A stretch of DNA of 64,000 bases from Cannabis sativa (lineage: Eukaryota; Streptophyta; Magnoliopsida; Rosales; Cannabaceae): positions 38,205,280 to 38,269,279 of the forward strand of contig NC_083605.1 of assembly GCF_029168945.1 (NCBI RefSeq), written 5' to 3'. Made by a program: the position numbers and the translations under genes. Position 1 is the stretch's first letter, and every line of letters starts with the position of its first letter. The notes beneath the pieces are model-generated. The model saw only the letters and a program-made list of their open reading frames with translations. It had not been told where the DNA came from and did not search any database. Positions 10,498 to 23,448 of the stretch are shown piece after piece.

Positions 10498-12721
10498 GGC
10501 AATTCTATCTTATGAGCTTCCACCATTGTTTCATAATTTGCCAGTCAAGTATGGTCGCCACCATTAGGGTGCTCCATACCATACAAAACACTTACAAACT
10601 ACTTATCATTCGAGATTAAACGGTGCGAAATTGCAAATGAACGTTCCTCCATTAGGGAGGATTACTCACTAAAACAAACGCGGTGTAAAACCCACAGTGG
10701 AGATCGAACGTCTCTTAATTAAAAGCTATGTATTTTGTATAATCATTTTAATTCGATATTATAATAATGAAAAATTACAAACTAAAGTTGGTTTAAATAA
10801 AAAAATCAACTTTAATTAATTTTTAATTATTATTTAATTTGAAAAATAAATTCAAATAAATATCGAACAAGTTCCATAATATAATAACGAAAAATTAAAA
10901 ATCAAAGTTGGTTTAAATAAAAAATAAACTTTAATTAATTTTCAATCATTAATTAAATTCGAAAAATAAATTCGAATAATAGATTGAACAAATTTGAAAA
11001 TATCTTGTTTAAGTTGTGTTAGAAGAATCTAAAAAATCAACTTAAATATCTTTCAAATCATATTTAATTAAATTAAAATTAAGTTGTAACCACTTAATTT
11101 TTCAGATATTCCATTTTAAGTTAATATTCGAAAAGATATTAACCTAAAAAAATATCTAAAATATTCTATTTTAAGTTACTATTCGAAAAGATATTAACTT
11201 AAAAAAATATCTAAAGAATCTTAATAACCAATGCCTAAAATTCCTCAACTTAATTTTGAAATTTTAAATCCAAAAGATATTTAGATTTAAGTTGGTTAGT
11301 TGTAGATAACTAAATATCAACTTAAATAAGAATATTTATTGAAAAATTTAAATTAAGCTTTAAAAAGAATCTAGATGGTTATAATTCTATATTTAATTAA
11401 ATACAAGAAAATACATATAGTTTAGCTTAGAATATAAAATTCTTTAAACTATGGTTTTCTTAAGCTAATTTCAAAATAAATGAAATTAATTATGTTGCTA
11501 ATCAATTTTATTAGGTTAAACTAGTGTAATTAACCTAGTACAGTCATTCAAATCAGGCAAATGGGCCTTCACAATTAGGGCGGTTTATGTGAGGGGGTGC
11601 TGGGTTCAGTATGTCGTACCCACTTCTATGGTTCCCAACTCTCACACAAGGCCCAAAAGAGAGGAATTTAACCTTAAAATGAACAATTGTTATTAATTGA
11701 AAAGGCCGAAAAACTAAATGGGCGTAAATAAAATCTATCAAGAACTATGATAATTTATTTACCATCTATAATGAAATTAAACATGTAGGCTCACACAGAC
11801 ACACTTTGGATGGGTCCTATCATGTTGCTAGGTCATACACAGATGAAAGAAGAATGTAAAAATATACATGTTACAAATTATTAACTTGACCAAGGGAGCC
11901 ATCAGATCATTAGATCTGGCAAAAAGTAACCATGGCTATTTGCAATCAAGTAATAATAGGTTTTGAAAAACTTACACATAAGCTAAAACACATACTCCTG
12001 CAACAAGGTTAGATGGATAGTTGGATGTACGATTTATTTAATTTTAAATTAAATAATTAATTTCGAAATAAATAATTAATTAAATAAAAAAAATTCGAAA
12101 TTTTTTTTAAAAAAATTGAAATAAAAAATTTAGAAATTAAATTAAAAATTTAAATTTAAAATTAAACCTACAATTTTGAAAAATTAGGTTTCAACCAACA
12201 TAAATATCATTTCAAAACTTGCTAACTACTTTTAAAAATTAAATGTTATTTTATAAATAAAAATTAAATAAAAAATTAAAAAAGATAAATGAATATCTTT
12301 TTCAGATTTTAAATGTAATTTAAATAAATAAAATAATAAAATTTAAAAGTTAGCAAAATATCTTACACCTTTTTAAAATTACATGATTATAGTTATCTTA
12401 TTTTAAATTTAAATAAGGTCAAATTATTTAAAAAAAAGATTTAATTTAAAATATTTAAAATTTGACCTTAAATTTAAAAATAAGATAAGATATAATCAAA
12501 TTTAAAAAATAAGATAGATTATTAAGTAAATAACATAGATACTAACTATTTTTAAATTCAAATTACACTAATATCTTGAATTAAATTTAAAAAATATTAA
12601 ATTAATTCATAATGATAATTAGAATTGAATTAGGAATAGTATAGTATAAATATAGAACTACACAAAAAATCAGAACTTAATTCCATGAAAAAGCATGAAA
12701 AAACGAAGAAAAACGAAAAAA
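10498..12721 (-). other. AT-rich leader of the truncated copia element
   Basis: Untranslated leader, mostly A/T runs. The segment nearest gag (about 10600-10720) is conserved in the other leaders. Open frames at 11553-11741 are not coding. Confidence 0.6.
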
Positions 12722-12836
12722 TTGCGAGCTGTACGGACGGGATGCTGTGCATACCCGTCCGCGCGCGCAGGAGGGTGTCATGGGCGAGTTTGTGCGGCAG
12801 AATCATGTCGTGCATGATTTCCGCGCGCGCATGCAA
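12722..12836 (-). promoter_or_regulatory. GC-rich structured island in copia leader
   Basis: A GC-rich patch in an AT-rich leader, roughly 275-400 nt downstream of the primer site. It contains a hairpin with arms 12734-12745 (CGGACGGGATGC) and 12749-12761, a 3-base loop and one bulged base, and two runs of alternating GCGCGC. Equivalent islands lie at 26602 and 34470 with the stem retained by compensatory changes. Confidence 0.7.
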
Positions 12837-13110
12837 GTTTCAGCACAACTCCAATTTTTTTCGAATCTTCAAAAAATCATAACTAATTCAAATTAAATCG
12901 AAATTAAGTTCTGTGAAAAAGTAACTTGCTCAATGTTTTCCATACTATCCAATAAAAATAATTCCAGAAACAGATATTCAATTATTTTCACGAAAATTGA
13001 CAAACACCAATCAATCATCAAATAACACTCAATACAACATGATACCATCCAAAAACCAACAAACAATCGTTTTAAAGTCCAAATTTCTTGCAAGTAAATC
13101 AATTACCATG

Positions 13111-13122
13111 GCTCTGAGGCCA
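13111..13122 (-). other. Primer binding site (tRNA-iMet type, variant)
   Basis: In element sense TGGCCTCAGAGC, two bases inside the 5' LTR border. It differs from the common plant iMet site TGGTATCAGAGC at two adjacent bases; the plus-strand element at 34191 has the same variant. Confidence 0.7.
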
Positions 13123-13124
13123 GT

Positions 13125-15017
13125 TGTTGGAATTTATTTTACCAGCATCTTAGATCTACTCACAAGTATGTTTATTAACACCCTAAATATGAACTTTCTA
13201 AAACGATGAAATAAACACGTATAAAGTTTAAGAAACCTTACATTGGGTGCAGCAGAATTAAATGACTCCTTCCGTTCAGATCTCTAACCCTTGTATCCTT
13301 TATGTAGCAGAGTATTATCAAGATCTGAACCTGGATCTCTTTCTCTGAATCCTTGATGTTGAAACTCCTTTGATGATGATCTTTCTTCACGATCTTCCTC
13401 ACTATGATTGAGGTATTGCTTGCTGTGTGTGGGCACTACTCTAATCACTAAGGTAAGTTAAAAATATGAAGGAAGAAGAGAGAGAGAGAGAGGGTGGCGG
13501 CCAAGGAAGAGAGAGAAGGCTCAGGTTTTTCTGATTCAGAAGTGTAATTTTCCTGAAGCCTTCACTATCTATTTATAGCATTCCACTAGGGTTAGGTTTT
13601 AATTATGTCGCATTAAAATAATGAAAATATCAGTTTAAAATGCCTACAAAAGTGGCCGGCCATGGCTTGATGGATTTGGGCCTTGCTTTTTGCAATTTTG
13701 CAATTTTAACACTTTTGTATCTAATTTTCTCAAAAATGCCAATTTTCTAATTCAACAATTTAAATGCCAATTCTAACTATTTAATAACTATAAATAATTA
13801 TTAAATAATATTGTCATTTATCATATTTATTAATTGAACCATACAAAGTATCATAATTAACAAATATGCCCCTAATAACTCTTTCTTCACAATTTTGCCC
13901 TTACTTAGTGGAAATTTCACAAATAGACATAGTCTAATTTGAGAATTATAATTGATTAATCAAAACCAATAACATGAGTCTTACAAACAATATTATCTCA
14001 ACTAGTGCGGGGACCATGGGTCTATATAATCGAGCTTCCAATAAGTAGATCAAGAATTTAGCACTATAATTCACTAACTTATTAATTTTTCGTTGAATCC
14101 ACGCATAGAACTTAGAATTGCACTCTCAGTATATAGAATGCTCTATATGTTCCACCATATAGACGCATCATTAGTTATCCATTGTTATAATCCTAATGTG
14201 ACCAATGATTCTCTATATGAATGATCTACACTGTAAAGGGATTAGATTACCGTAACACCCTACTATGTATTTTATCCTTCAAACACTTGACCCCGTATAA
14301 ATGATATTTCAGCTTATGTGAAATGAGTACTCCACCATTTATGTTCGTTTGGTCAAGCTCGAAGGAGATCATCCTTTGGTTACTATTCGCAAGATAGAAG
14401 CTATAGATTCCATGTTTATGCTAGCGCTCCCACTCAATTGCACTACCGTGTTCCCAAAATGTACGTATCACCCTGACCTAAAAGTAGGCTTAACTAACTT
14501 ATCAAAGAACACGAATAGCCTTTCAAGATTGAGCCTAATCATAACAGGATTAAGAACATTTGATCTAGGATCAACTTGGCGATATTGACTTGAATAGATT
14601 TTACGGTAAGTTTAATTAAATCTAAGTCAAAGTTCAATATCGGTCCCTTCAGATGCATACTCCATGGATCAAACCTGAGCTTTACTTTAACCAATGTTCT
14701 GGAAAGAACATAGCATTTCTCCAAATGCAAGTTAACTCTTGTTGTAGATTATCATATCAGTAAAACCCTGTGTCTGTTAAATCTAGGAAACTTTATTCAC
14801 ATAGTCATGTTTACTTTCTAATGTGATGACAGCACAATAAACATGATCAAGTATGTGAAAAGGGTTTACGATGAATTTATAAATCAAATAGACAAGTAAT
14901 TGATAAAGTGAACCAAAACATACACAAATGAATGAAAAATACTTCTGTTTCTTTATTGATGTTGAATAAAATAGATTACATTGAAATGGAGTTTTATTTA
15001 GGGCATAAAACCTAACA
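13125..15017 (-). mobile_element. 5' LTR of the truncated copia element
   Basis: 1893 bp, TGTTGG...CTAACA, next to the primer site at its left end, which fixes minus orientation. It is close to the solo LTR 5206-7102. Its right border abuts the 90-bp tandem repeat of the Tat element. Confidence 0.85.
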
Positions 15018-15220
15018 AAGATTGCCACTCTAGGACTTTCCATCTGTGAAGGAATTCTAGCATCCTTTATAGGATTCGAGTATCCATCATAGAGATGTCA
15101 CGTAGCAAAGAGTGCCACTTTAGGACTTTCCATTTGTGAAGGAATTCAAGCATCCATCATAGGATTTAAGTATCTATCCTAGAGATGTCACGTAGCAAAG
15201 AGTGCCACTCTAGGACATCC
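15018..15220. repeat. 90-bp tandem repeat, about 2.2 copies
   Basis: Units begin at about 15020, 15110 and 15200 with identical 90-bp spacing, each starting 'ag.gtgccact.taggac' and ending 'gagatgtcacgtagcaa'. Tandem repeats between pol and the 3' LTR are common in Tat elements. Confidence 0.8.
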
Positions 15221-16067
15221 TACGCGTCTTAGACTTGAAAGGGTTGAACTTTGGAAAAAATGAGGAAATCATATTATATATGAAGAACTTATAAAATAAC
15301 GCATTTGAAAAATAAAGATTAGTGCTAATTGTTAATATTATAAAAGTTGTCTAACCTCAGATTGTTGTGAGATTACTCCTTCGAATTGTTCAAATGCTCA
15401 TATCTTACTCCCCAATCCAAGTATGGGCATGGTACTATGTCGATACTTGGATTTTTGTCATACCTGAACATTGCATTTTTTGTCAAACACTTATATATTA
15501 TTCCAAGCAACACCCTGCAATGTTAGAGGCGCGGTTGACGACAAAGCCGTCGACCCTCTGATGCTTAAGTCAGTATTAAGATCTTATTGTGAAATTCAAT
15601 TGATTAAAACTTTTTTACCTGGCGGTCAATTACCAAGGTCTCGTGACGTTTGTAGTTGGATCCTCAAATGTCAAGGGGCGCGGTTGACGGCTTTGCCGTC
15701 GACCCTCCAGTGCTTAAGTCAGTAAGGTGAAAATAATATGATAGAAATTAAAGCTTAAATTTAAAATAATTTGAAAGTTTGTAGGCTGTTGCTTATATCA
15801 CGTCCATCTGATGCTTGCAGTTTGTAGGCTCCTTGTCCGACTATCCTTGAGATCTTGTAAGGTCTTTCCCATGTTGGACCTAATTTTCCAGCTCCTGCTT
15901 CTCTCGTATTTTGGAAAACTTTCTTAGAACCCAATCTCCCACGTTGTACTGACGAACTCTGATATTCTTGTAAAATGTTGCGCTACTATATGTTGAGACG
16001 CTGCGACCCTTATCAATGCTTGTTCTCTATGTTCATCTAATGTCTCAAGCTTGTGAGCCATATTCTG
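15221..16067 (-). other. Tat 3' untranslated region with repeated hairpins
   Basis: Contains two copies of a roughly 48-bp segment (15529-15575 and 15677-15724), each centred on a hairpin, GGTTGACGGC / GCCGTCGACC with a 3-base loop in the second copy. The part 16067-15790 still shows integrase-end coding traces on the minus strand (AHKLETLDEHREQAL). Confidence 0.6.
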
Positions 16068-16712
16068 CTAGTTTTCAGCATCTATTGTGTGTTCAAATCT
16101 TGTGGTTGGGAGCCCTGCCTCCGCGAGAATGAGTGCTTCTGTTCCATAAGTTAAGGAGAAAGGTGTTTTCCTAGTGGAAGTCTTTGTCGTCGTCCTATAA
16201 GCCCATAAAACCACTGGGAGTTTGTTTGCCCATCTTCCTTTGGCCTTGTCTAGTCTTTTCTTTAAAGATGCCACCACTGTCTCGTTTGTTGATTCTGGTT
16301 GTCCATTTGATTGCGGAAATCTAGGTGTTGAGAATGAGAGTTGTATTCCCCATTCATTACAAAAGTTTTTAAAGTCTAGGCTTGTGAATTGTGAGCCGTT
16401 GTGAGTCACTATTTCTTTTGGCACACCGAATCTGCATATGACGTTCTTCCAAATAAAGCTTTTGACTTCTCGATCCCTGAGTTGTGCGTATGCTTCTGCT
16501 TCTACCCATTTGGTGATGTAGTCGGTTACCGCCAACATGAAAACTCTTTGTCCTGGATCTGTAGGCATCTTCTCGACAATGTCCATTCCCCATTTCATGA
16601 AAGGGCAAGTAGTTAACGTTGAATGGAGCTTTTCAGATGACATGTGTGATACTTGAGCGAACCACTGGAATTTGTCGCATCTTTTGACGAAATCATATGA
16701 ATCTGTCCTCAT
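16068..16712 (-). pseudogene. pol: Tat gypsy integrase
   Basis: 214 codons with the integrase core: KWGMDIVEKMP (first Asp), HNGSQFTS in place of the usual DNG (second catalytic Asp replaced by His), and PQSNGQPESTNETV (Glu region), then WANKLPVVLWAYRTT and TPFSLTYGTEA. The zinc-binding N-terminus lies upstream in broken frames (16713-17093). Loss of the second Asp and the broken upstream frame make it inactive. Confidence 0.8.
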
Positions 16713-17093
16713 TGTCGGCCAGTAGTATCCGATTATAAGAGTCTTGTTGCATAGGCTTCTTGGTCAAGAGTGGTTTCCACATTCACCTTCTTGTAATTCT
16801 GTTAGTATGTACTTTGCTTCAGATGGACTTAGACATCAGCGGTGGGGCCTCGAGAATGATCTCTTGTATAATCGATCATATTACAAGGTGAACCTAGAGG
16901 CTTTGGTTCTCAACTTCCTAGATTCATACTTGTCTGTAGGTAGGGTGCCATGGAGGAGGTATTCTTTGATTGGTGTCATCCAAGACTAATTTTTGACCAT
17001 GTTCATTGATTGTTCTTGTTGCTTCTATACAACTGGCCATTGCATGTATACTACTGGGATTGTTATCCCATTCTTGGTTTGAATTGTCGAGCC

Positions 17094-17687
17094 CTAGTTT
17101 GCGAGTGCATCAGCATGGTTATTTTCTAATCTAGGAACTTGTCTAATTGAAAATTCGATGAAACATTTTACCTTTTCTTTGACTATATCTAAGTACGCCA
17201 TCATCTTGGAATCTTTTGCTTGGTATGATCCATTGAACTTGTTGACTACCAGTTGGGAGTCTGAGTTGACTTTAATATTCTTAACGTTGAGCTCCTTGGC
17301 TAGGTCGAGTTCGGCTATCAAAGCCTCGTACTCTGCTTCGTTATTTGTAGCTTTAAAGCCACATTTGATGGATCGTTGAATAATGTCTCCAGTTGGGGTT
17401 GTGAGTACTATTCCGAGTCCACATCCTTTGCTATTACTCGATCTGTCAACTGACAACTTCCATTTTGAATTCAGTTGTTGTTCTAGACAAAGGAATTCCT
17501 TCTCTGTTTGTACTTGTATATCACTAGAGAAGTCTGTAATAAAGTCAGCGAACACCTTTGATTTCATTGCGGTCCTTGGTTGGAATGGGATGTCATATTC
17601 ACTAAGTTCTACAGCCCACTTCGTTAATCTTCTGGACAGCTCTGACTTATGTATTGTGGAGCGGAGTGGATACTGGGTGAGTACCAC
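17094..17687 (-). pseudogene. pol: Tat gypsy RNase H region
   Basis: 197 codons. After a connection segment (YPLRSTIHKSELSRRLTKWA) comes an RNase H-like domain: WKLSVDRSSNSKGCG (Asp), NNEAEYEALIAEL (Glu), KVNSDSQLVVNKFNG (Asp) and ENNHADALAN. This resembles the second, archaeal-like RNase H typical of the Tat lineage. The frame is broken on both sides (stops at 17094 and near 17690), so it is a relic. It would degrade the RNA strand of the RNA/DNA hybrid. Confidence 0.8.
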
Positions 17688-17889
17688 AATTGCGTGGCTT
17701 GGAAGTACGGTCTGTGCTTTCTTCCTACTGTAACAAGTGCCAAGGCAAGCTTCTCTAGTTGGCTGTACCTATTTTCTGCATCCAAAAGAATGTTAGACAC
17801 ATAATAGACTGGTTGTTTTTACCATTTTCTTCTCTTATGAGAACAGCACTAACGACTGCAGCAGATACTGCAAGGTAGATGTAAAGCGT

Positions 17890-18872
17890 CTATCCTTCTT
17901 TAGGCTTTGCCATTAGCGGTGGTGATGAAAGATACGCCTTGAGCTCGTTGAGTGCTTTCTGGCATTCCTTGCTCCATAAGAAGTCTTTCGTCTTCCTGAG
18001 TTTTGAAAAGAACATACCACAACGTTCTAATGACTTTAATATGAACCGGCTTAGTGCGACTATCCTTCCATTTAGGCGTTTTATGTCTTTGATGTTCTTC
18101 GGTGGTTGAATATTTTGAATCGATCTTATTTGTTCACGGTTTGCTTCTATTCCACGCTTAGTTACCATGTAGCCTAAGAATTTTCCTGAAGATACAGCAA
18201 AGGAACATTTTGCAGGGTTTAATTTCATATTATATTTTTCAAGTACCTCCAAAGCTTGTTGCAGATGATCAAGCTGGTCTTGGGCAACCAAGGATTTGAC
18301 TAGAATATCATCTATGTAGACCTCCATTGTATCACCCAACATATCTACGAAAATCTGGTTGACTAGCCTTTGGTACGTCGCTCCTGCATTCTTGAGCGCA
18401 AAGGGCATGAGTTTGTAACAAAAGGTTCCTCGTTCGGTGATGAATGTTGTCTTCTCCTGGTCATCTGGGTGCATGAGTATCTGGTTGTATCCTGAGAAGG
18501 CGTCCATGAAACTAAGTAACTCGTGTTGAGCTGTCGCATCCACCATCATGCCTATGTGTGGTAATGGGAATGAATCCTTGGGCCACGCCTTATTTAGATT
18601 AGTGAAGTCGATACAGACACGTCACTTACCATTTTTCTTTTTTTACCATAACAATGTTAGCCAACCAGTCGGGGTAGTCTACTTCTCTCAATGATCCTAT
18701 GTCTATCATCTTTTGGATCTCTTCGTTAATTACTCAGTCGAATTCCGGACAAAACTTTCTCCTTTATTATTTGAAAGGAGGATGATTAGGGTCTACCTGC
18801 AACTTATGAACAATAATGTTAGGATCAATACCTTTCATGTCCTCATAAGACCATGCGAAGATGTGGTGGTAC
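17890..18872 (-). pseudogene. pol: Tat gypsy reverse transcriptase
   Basis: The open part 18549-17890 reads SFMDAFSGYNQILMHPDDQEKT (written here in part), a catalytic YIDDILVKS, and LGYMVTKRGIEANREQI. Upstream, 18640-18550 reads VCIDFTNLNKAWPKD in a neighbouring frame and 18872-18800 the lead-in HIFAWSYEDMKGIDPN. Domain order is right for gypsy pol. Frameshifts between these blocks and the insertion at 18873 make it nonfunctional. Confidence 0.85.
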
Positions 18873-20791
18873 TGTTGGTATTATATTTATCCAGGATCTT
18901 AGATCTATTCACAAGTATGTTGATTTAACACCCTAATATTGAACTTCTAAAACGATGAACTAAACACATAAAAGTTAAGAATAACTTAAAGTAATTGCAC
19001 CGGAATTAATGTCTCCTTCCACTCAGATCTCTAACCCTTGATTCCTGTCTGTAGCAGAGTATAATCAAGATCTGAGCCCGAAAGTTCTTCAGTTGGATGT
19101 GATCCTTCACAGTCTTCCAAACTATAATGAGGTACTGAATGATGTGTGTGGGCATTTCTCTCTCACTAGGAATTTCGAAATTTCTCTCTTGTTTTCTCTC
19201 TTGATTTCGTGTGATACACTTTGCAAAGCAAAGTTTTCTCATGCACAAGAAGAGTAGAGAGGGGCGGCTATAAATAGGAAAAGGGAAGATCACAACTTTC
19301 CAAATAAACAGTTTCCTCTTTTACTGTGTAATTGAATAACTGCCTTATTTAGTGTGATTCACCACTTTCCTAATAGGCTAGGCTTTGATTAGCAATTATA
19401 TGACAAATTAAATTGAAAATAATAATTGGGAAATATGCAATCATGTGGCCGGCCATGGTGTGTATGGGCCTCACATGGATTTTGCAGTTTCCTCAATTTT
19501 ATTTCTATTTCTCCAAAAATGCCATTTTTCCAATTCTAATTATTTAAATGCCAAAACTAATTATTTAATAACTAAAATAGATTATTAAATAATATTGCCA
19601 TTTAAAATAATTATTAATTATGCAAACTCTCATAATTAATAATTAAACCTAGAAACCCTCTTATTTACAATTTCATCCATAAACTGTGAGAATTCACAAA
19701 TTAGACATAGTCTAACTTTTAGAATTATAATTGATTAATCATAAATCAATTATAGAGTCTTACAAACAGTATAGTCTCAACTAGAATGGGGATCATAGAT
19801 CTATATTCTGAGCTTCCAATAAGTTGAACTGATTTACCAAGTAAATCCCTAACTTATTAATTCCTCGTTGAATCCACTCTTAGAACTTGGAATTGCACTC
19901 TCAGACTTATATAGAGCATATCATATGTTTCACGATATCAATATGCTATCTCATTTAACCATTGTTATAATCTTAATGTGATTTAGAGATCCTCTATATA
20001 GATGATTTACATCGAGACGGGACAAATTTACTGTTTACACCCCTCAATGTATTTTGCCCATTTGAACACTTAGTTACCTATAAATGATGTTTTAGTGATC
20101 TAATATATAGTCACTGAAACAAGAGCTCATCCATTTACTTCTATTTAACTAAGCTCAAAAGGAATCATCACTTTACTTCTATACACCAGTAGAAGCTATA
20201 GATTTCCATATTTATGTTTAGCACTCCCATTCAGTTATGCTATCATGTTCCCAAAATAAATGTATTATCCTGACCCAAAGGTAGGCTTTAACTAATAAAT
20301 CAAAGAACAAGAATAACACTCCTGAGATTGAGCCTAAGCATATCAGGATTTAGATTCTCTTAATCTAAGATCAACTTCTGACATTGACTTGGAAAGATAC
20401 AACGGTAAGTTTACAATATCTTTCACCAAGTTCAATATCGGTCCAGTCCAATGCATACTCCATGCATTCGAAACCAGTATACTTTGCCAATGTTCTGGAA
20501 AGAACAGAACACTTACTCCAAGTGTAAGTATACTTCATCGCTGATTATCACATCAGTGTAAATCCAAAACACTGATGAACAGGGACCAAATCTTTTGAAT
20601 CATATAATCACAATCACATTCCACTGTATTGACGATACTGTAATTGTGAATAACTATATGTTCTGGATTTAACTGATTTTGTGCATATATCAAGTATATA
20701 TACTAAACAATAAACATGTAATCATAATTCACTTCTAAATTGATAACTAATCAGATTGTAATGAGTTTTATTTAGGGCATAAAACCCAACA
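18873..20791 (-). mobile_element. 3' LTR of the gag-only element
   Basis: 1919 bp, TGTTGGTATT...CCCAACA, followed on its right by the polypurine tract, which marks it as the 3' LTR of a minus-strand element. Coding frames inside (19006-19293) recur in the partner LTR and are not genes. Confidence 0.9.
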
Positions 20792-20806
20792 AACTCCCAC
20801 TTGCAC
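20792..20806 (-). other. Polypurine tract
   Basis: Element-sense GTGCAAGTGGGAGTT directly before the 3' LTR. The same tract occurs before the LTR at 32294 and, with one change, at 52466. Confidence 0.8.
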
Positions 20807-22560
20807 TAACATAAAACAAGTTGTGCATTACAATCAATCTTTTGTCTTGATCCTCTGATCAAGTGTAGTATATTTGAATCCACCCATATATCTGGAACCA
20901 GGTTCATAAGACTCATGAAACCTCCCTAACTTATGCTTTACTCATCAAGGGATACTGAAATCCTTACTGCCCATTAAGTACATCTGAATGACCAGAAGAC
21001 ATATCTCTCAAATTTTAAAATTTGGAATTGAGATAAAGCAGTGTAGAATTTTCTTCAGTAAAATAACTTTCTGGTAATTTTGAATTTACAAAGTTATATC
21101 TTCTCTGATGAAGCTTGAATTATTATAGATGGGTTTTAACACTCTTCTATAATGATTCCTCCACCCCTAGAGTGACCACCATCTCATAGTGAGTCGGTGT
21201 GCATATCAGGATCACTAATGCATAGTTCCTTAATAACATATACGTCACTTTTGTAAATCTTTCTTGATTGTCCCCTAATGTTCCCCATTTGATTACATCT
21301 CAGATGGTTCCCACTCAATAGCAGATGTTTGGTTAGAAACTTTTAACCTTTTACTATTGTTTCTGGGAACATCTCATTGTGACTTATTATCCTAAGCTGA
21401 AACTGTAAGTTTCTTTAAGATTAGGTCAACAACATAGCAGTCTAGTATTTGAAGTGTAAAATACTTGCTAGAGATTTAAGCAATCAAATCAAGATACCAT
21501 AAAATGTTATGAGAAATAGTCATCTTGAATCATGTCTTTCAAATAGACTGTGCAAGGATTCTTCTATCTTACTCTCATAATTCTGATAAGTTGTTTCTAT
21601 CCATGTGAATGGTTAGACTTGTTTTTATCAGAGGTGTTCTTAAGTTCCTATCACAATTATCAACCAAACGAAGATGGGTAAAGAATTTTAATATTCTCCC
21701 ACTCAACCAAGGTAATGTGAAACATTATCAAAGAACTTTAATGGTATCAATAACTATTACAACAGTAAATCTAAACTGGAACATATAATCAAGATCAAGG
21801 ATTTATTCTGATAATAGCTAATTTATTATATTATTTCCATGTTTAAAATTATGTGTCACAAAGGGTACTGTAGAATAAAGTCCACCCCTAAGTTTATAGA
21901 GATTATGGTCCACCCCTAAAGGTTGTAAATCTCTAAGTGTGATAGAGAGTCTGTGGAGTTGAATATAATCCAGAGTTCATTAGATATAAAAAATCGTTTG
22001 AACTGCATATTATTCTTAACTTTTCTCCACCCCTATCAGATCAAAAGATCTTTTTATTAAACAAATTCTCAAATAATTGTTTTTGGAACTAACAATTATT
22101 CATAAACATAGAAATAATTTCTAGTGTTTATGCAGTAATTAGTCTGTAAGGAGTTTAAATACCTTTTGAATTTGCATCAATAATAAAAACACATACACAT
22201 TCAAACATAATAAATATAATAATCGGTAATAGATAAAATAAAGTACTGAAGCTCAACTCATAAATTGCAATATGATTGAAAAATATATTTTATTATAAAC
22301 CCAAAAAAAAAAATTGTTTGCAATATTTATGAGAACCAAACAGGGAATTAAGATCCCAAAACTTGTAATCCAAATTGTTTGAAAAACTAAACAATTAATT
22401 CAAATGAAAGAGCTTCTTCTTTATTGTAGACAATCTCCATCCATCATCCAGCTTTCTAATCCAACTCGCTAAGACAGCACCCGAGTTTAAGAAGCTTTAA
22501 CTATAAGAAGAATAATAAACAAGGATAGTAGTCCAGAATTAATAATCCAAAAGGATAATA
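20807..22560 (-). pseudogene. Pol relic of the gag-only element
   Basis: No open frame, but DNA similarity to copia pol persists: 'gaactgcat...tctccaccc..atcag' (22010-22045) matches the integrase core at 8841-8876, and 'agtccacccctaag' (21879-21893) matches 8471-8480. A protease trace at 22558-22520 reads FWIINSGLLSLFI, aligning with IWIVDSGSTNHVC with the catalytic Asp changed to Asn. This is decay of an ancestral pol, not an unrelated insert. Confidence 0.65.
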
Positions 22561-22576
22561 ATTCACTAAAACCACA

Positions 22577-23448
22577 TCAGTTTATAAAGAAAATACCTTG
22601 TTTCTTTGCGAGATACTTAGGACATTGGGATTTCCAATGGCCTTTCTCATTGCAGTAGAAACACTTTCCTTTTGGTGTATTGCCAGAAGCTCCAGCATTT
22701 TTGTTCCTAGCTGCATTCGCAGCTTGAGCTCGCTTCTTGGCATTTTTCCACTTCTTCTGATGATTGGATTTGGAAGTAGAAGCAACAAGTGCCTCAGGAT
22801 TACTTGTCTTATTACCATTTCCAGAATACTGAGGTTTATTCCCTCTTTTCTTGGGACCTCCAATCAAATTTTCATATGTCTGAAGGTCATTGACTAAAGT
22901 ATGAAAGTCTTGCTCCTTCTTATTCATGACATAATTTGATGTGTATGGCAGAAAATCTGGAGTCAAGCTATTCAAGATGAGACTCACTTGAGTAGTCTGA
23001 TCCATTTCAGCACCATGATTCTGGGCTTCCTCGAAATAACTAGCCATCTGGAGAAGGTGATCACGCACATTCTGATGGGGTTCCATCCGTGCGTTGATGA
23101 ATTTCTTAGTCGCGTCAAAACGAGACTGGATAGATGCCATACCGAATAGCTCAGTTAACTGCGTCATGATTTCTGCAGCCGTGACAGTGTTTGCAAACCT
23201 TGTTTTCAAGGTGTCAACCATGCTAGAAAGCATGAAGTAACGAGCTTTATTGTTAGCATTATGCCAACGCTCGAACTTCTCTTTCACAGTTTTGGTTGCA
23301 TTGTCACTTGGCTGCTCAGGGGACGGCTCAGTCAACACAAACGAGGCACTTTCACCTATGAGAGCAATATGAATGTTCTCTCTCCACTTTGGAAGTTAGA
23401 CCCATTTAGCTTATTTTCAGTTAAGAGTGAGAACATGGGATTTGACAT
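22577..23448 (-). pseudogene. gag: Gag of the gag-only element (one frameshift)
   Basis: Start at ATG 23448 (MSNPMFSLLTENKLNGSNF); an indel near 23385-23395 shifts the frame, after which 253 codons are open from 23338 to 22577. It carries a UBN2/retrotran_gag-like capsid region (NNKARYFMLSSMVDTLKTRF, MEPHQNVRDHLLQMASYFEE), a basic stretch, and a CCHC knuckle CFYCNEKGHWKSQC near its end. It should coat element RNA in cytoplasmic particles. Without the frameshift it would match the intact gag at 37648 closely. An internal ATG at 23338 could give an N-truncated product. Confidence 0.8.

Larger units (their letters stand above)
7912..15017 (-). mobile_element. Copia retrotransposon, 5' part only (truncated in RT)
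   Basis: Reading right to left: 5' LTR 13125-15017, primer site 13111-13122, long leader, gag, protease, integrase and the first part of reverse transcriptase. The copia protein match stops after KGYIQREG at about 7912, where plus-strand antisense-ORF sequence begins. The rest of RT, RNase H and the 3' LTR are missing, so it is a truncated insertion. This is the most pol-complete member of the LTR family in the window and shows what the gag-only members have lost. Confidence 0.85.

Noticed and set aside
15018..15220. Possible CRISPR-like array
   Set aside because: The 90-bp units are direct tandem repeats without spacers, in a plant retroelement.
19006..19293. 95-codon minus-strand open frame, repeated almost identically at 27125-27412
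   Set aside because: It lies at the same place in both LTRs of one element; identity reflects the LTR pair, not a conserved protein. No recognisable domain.
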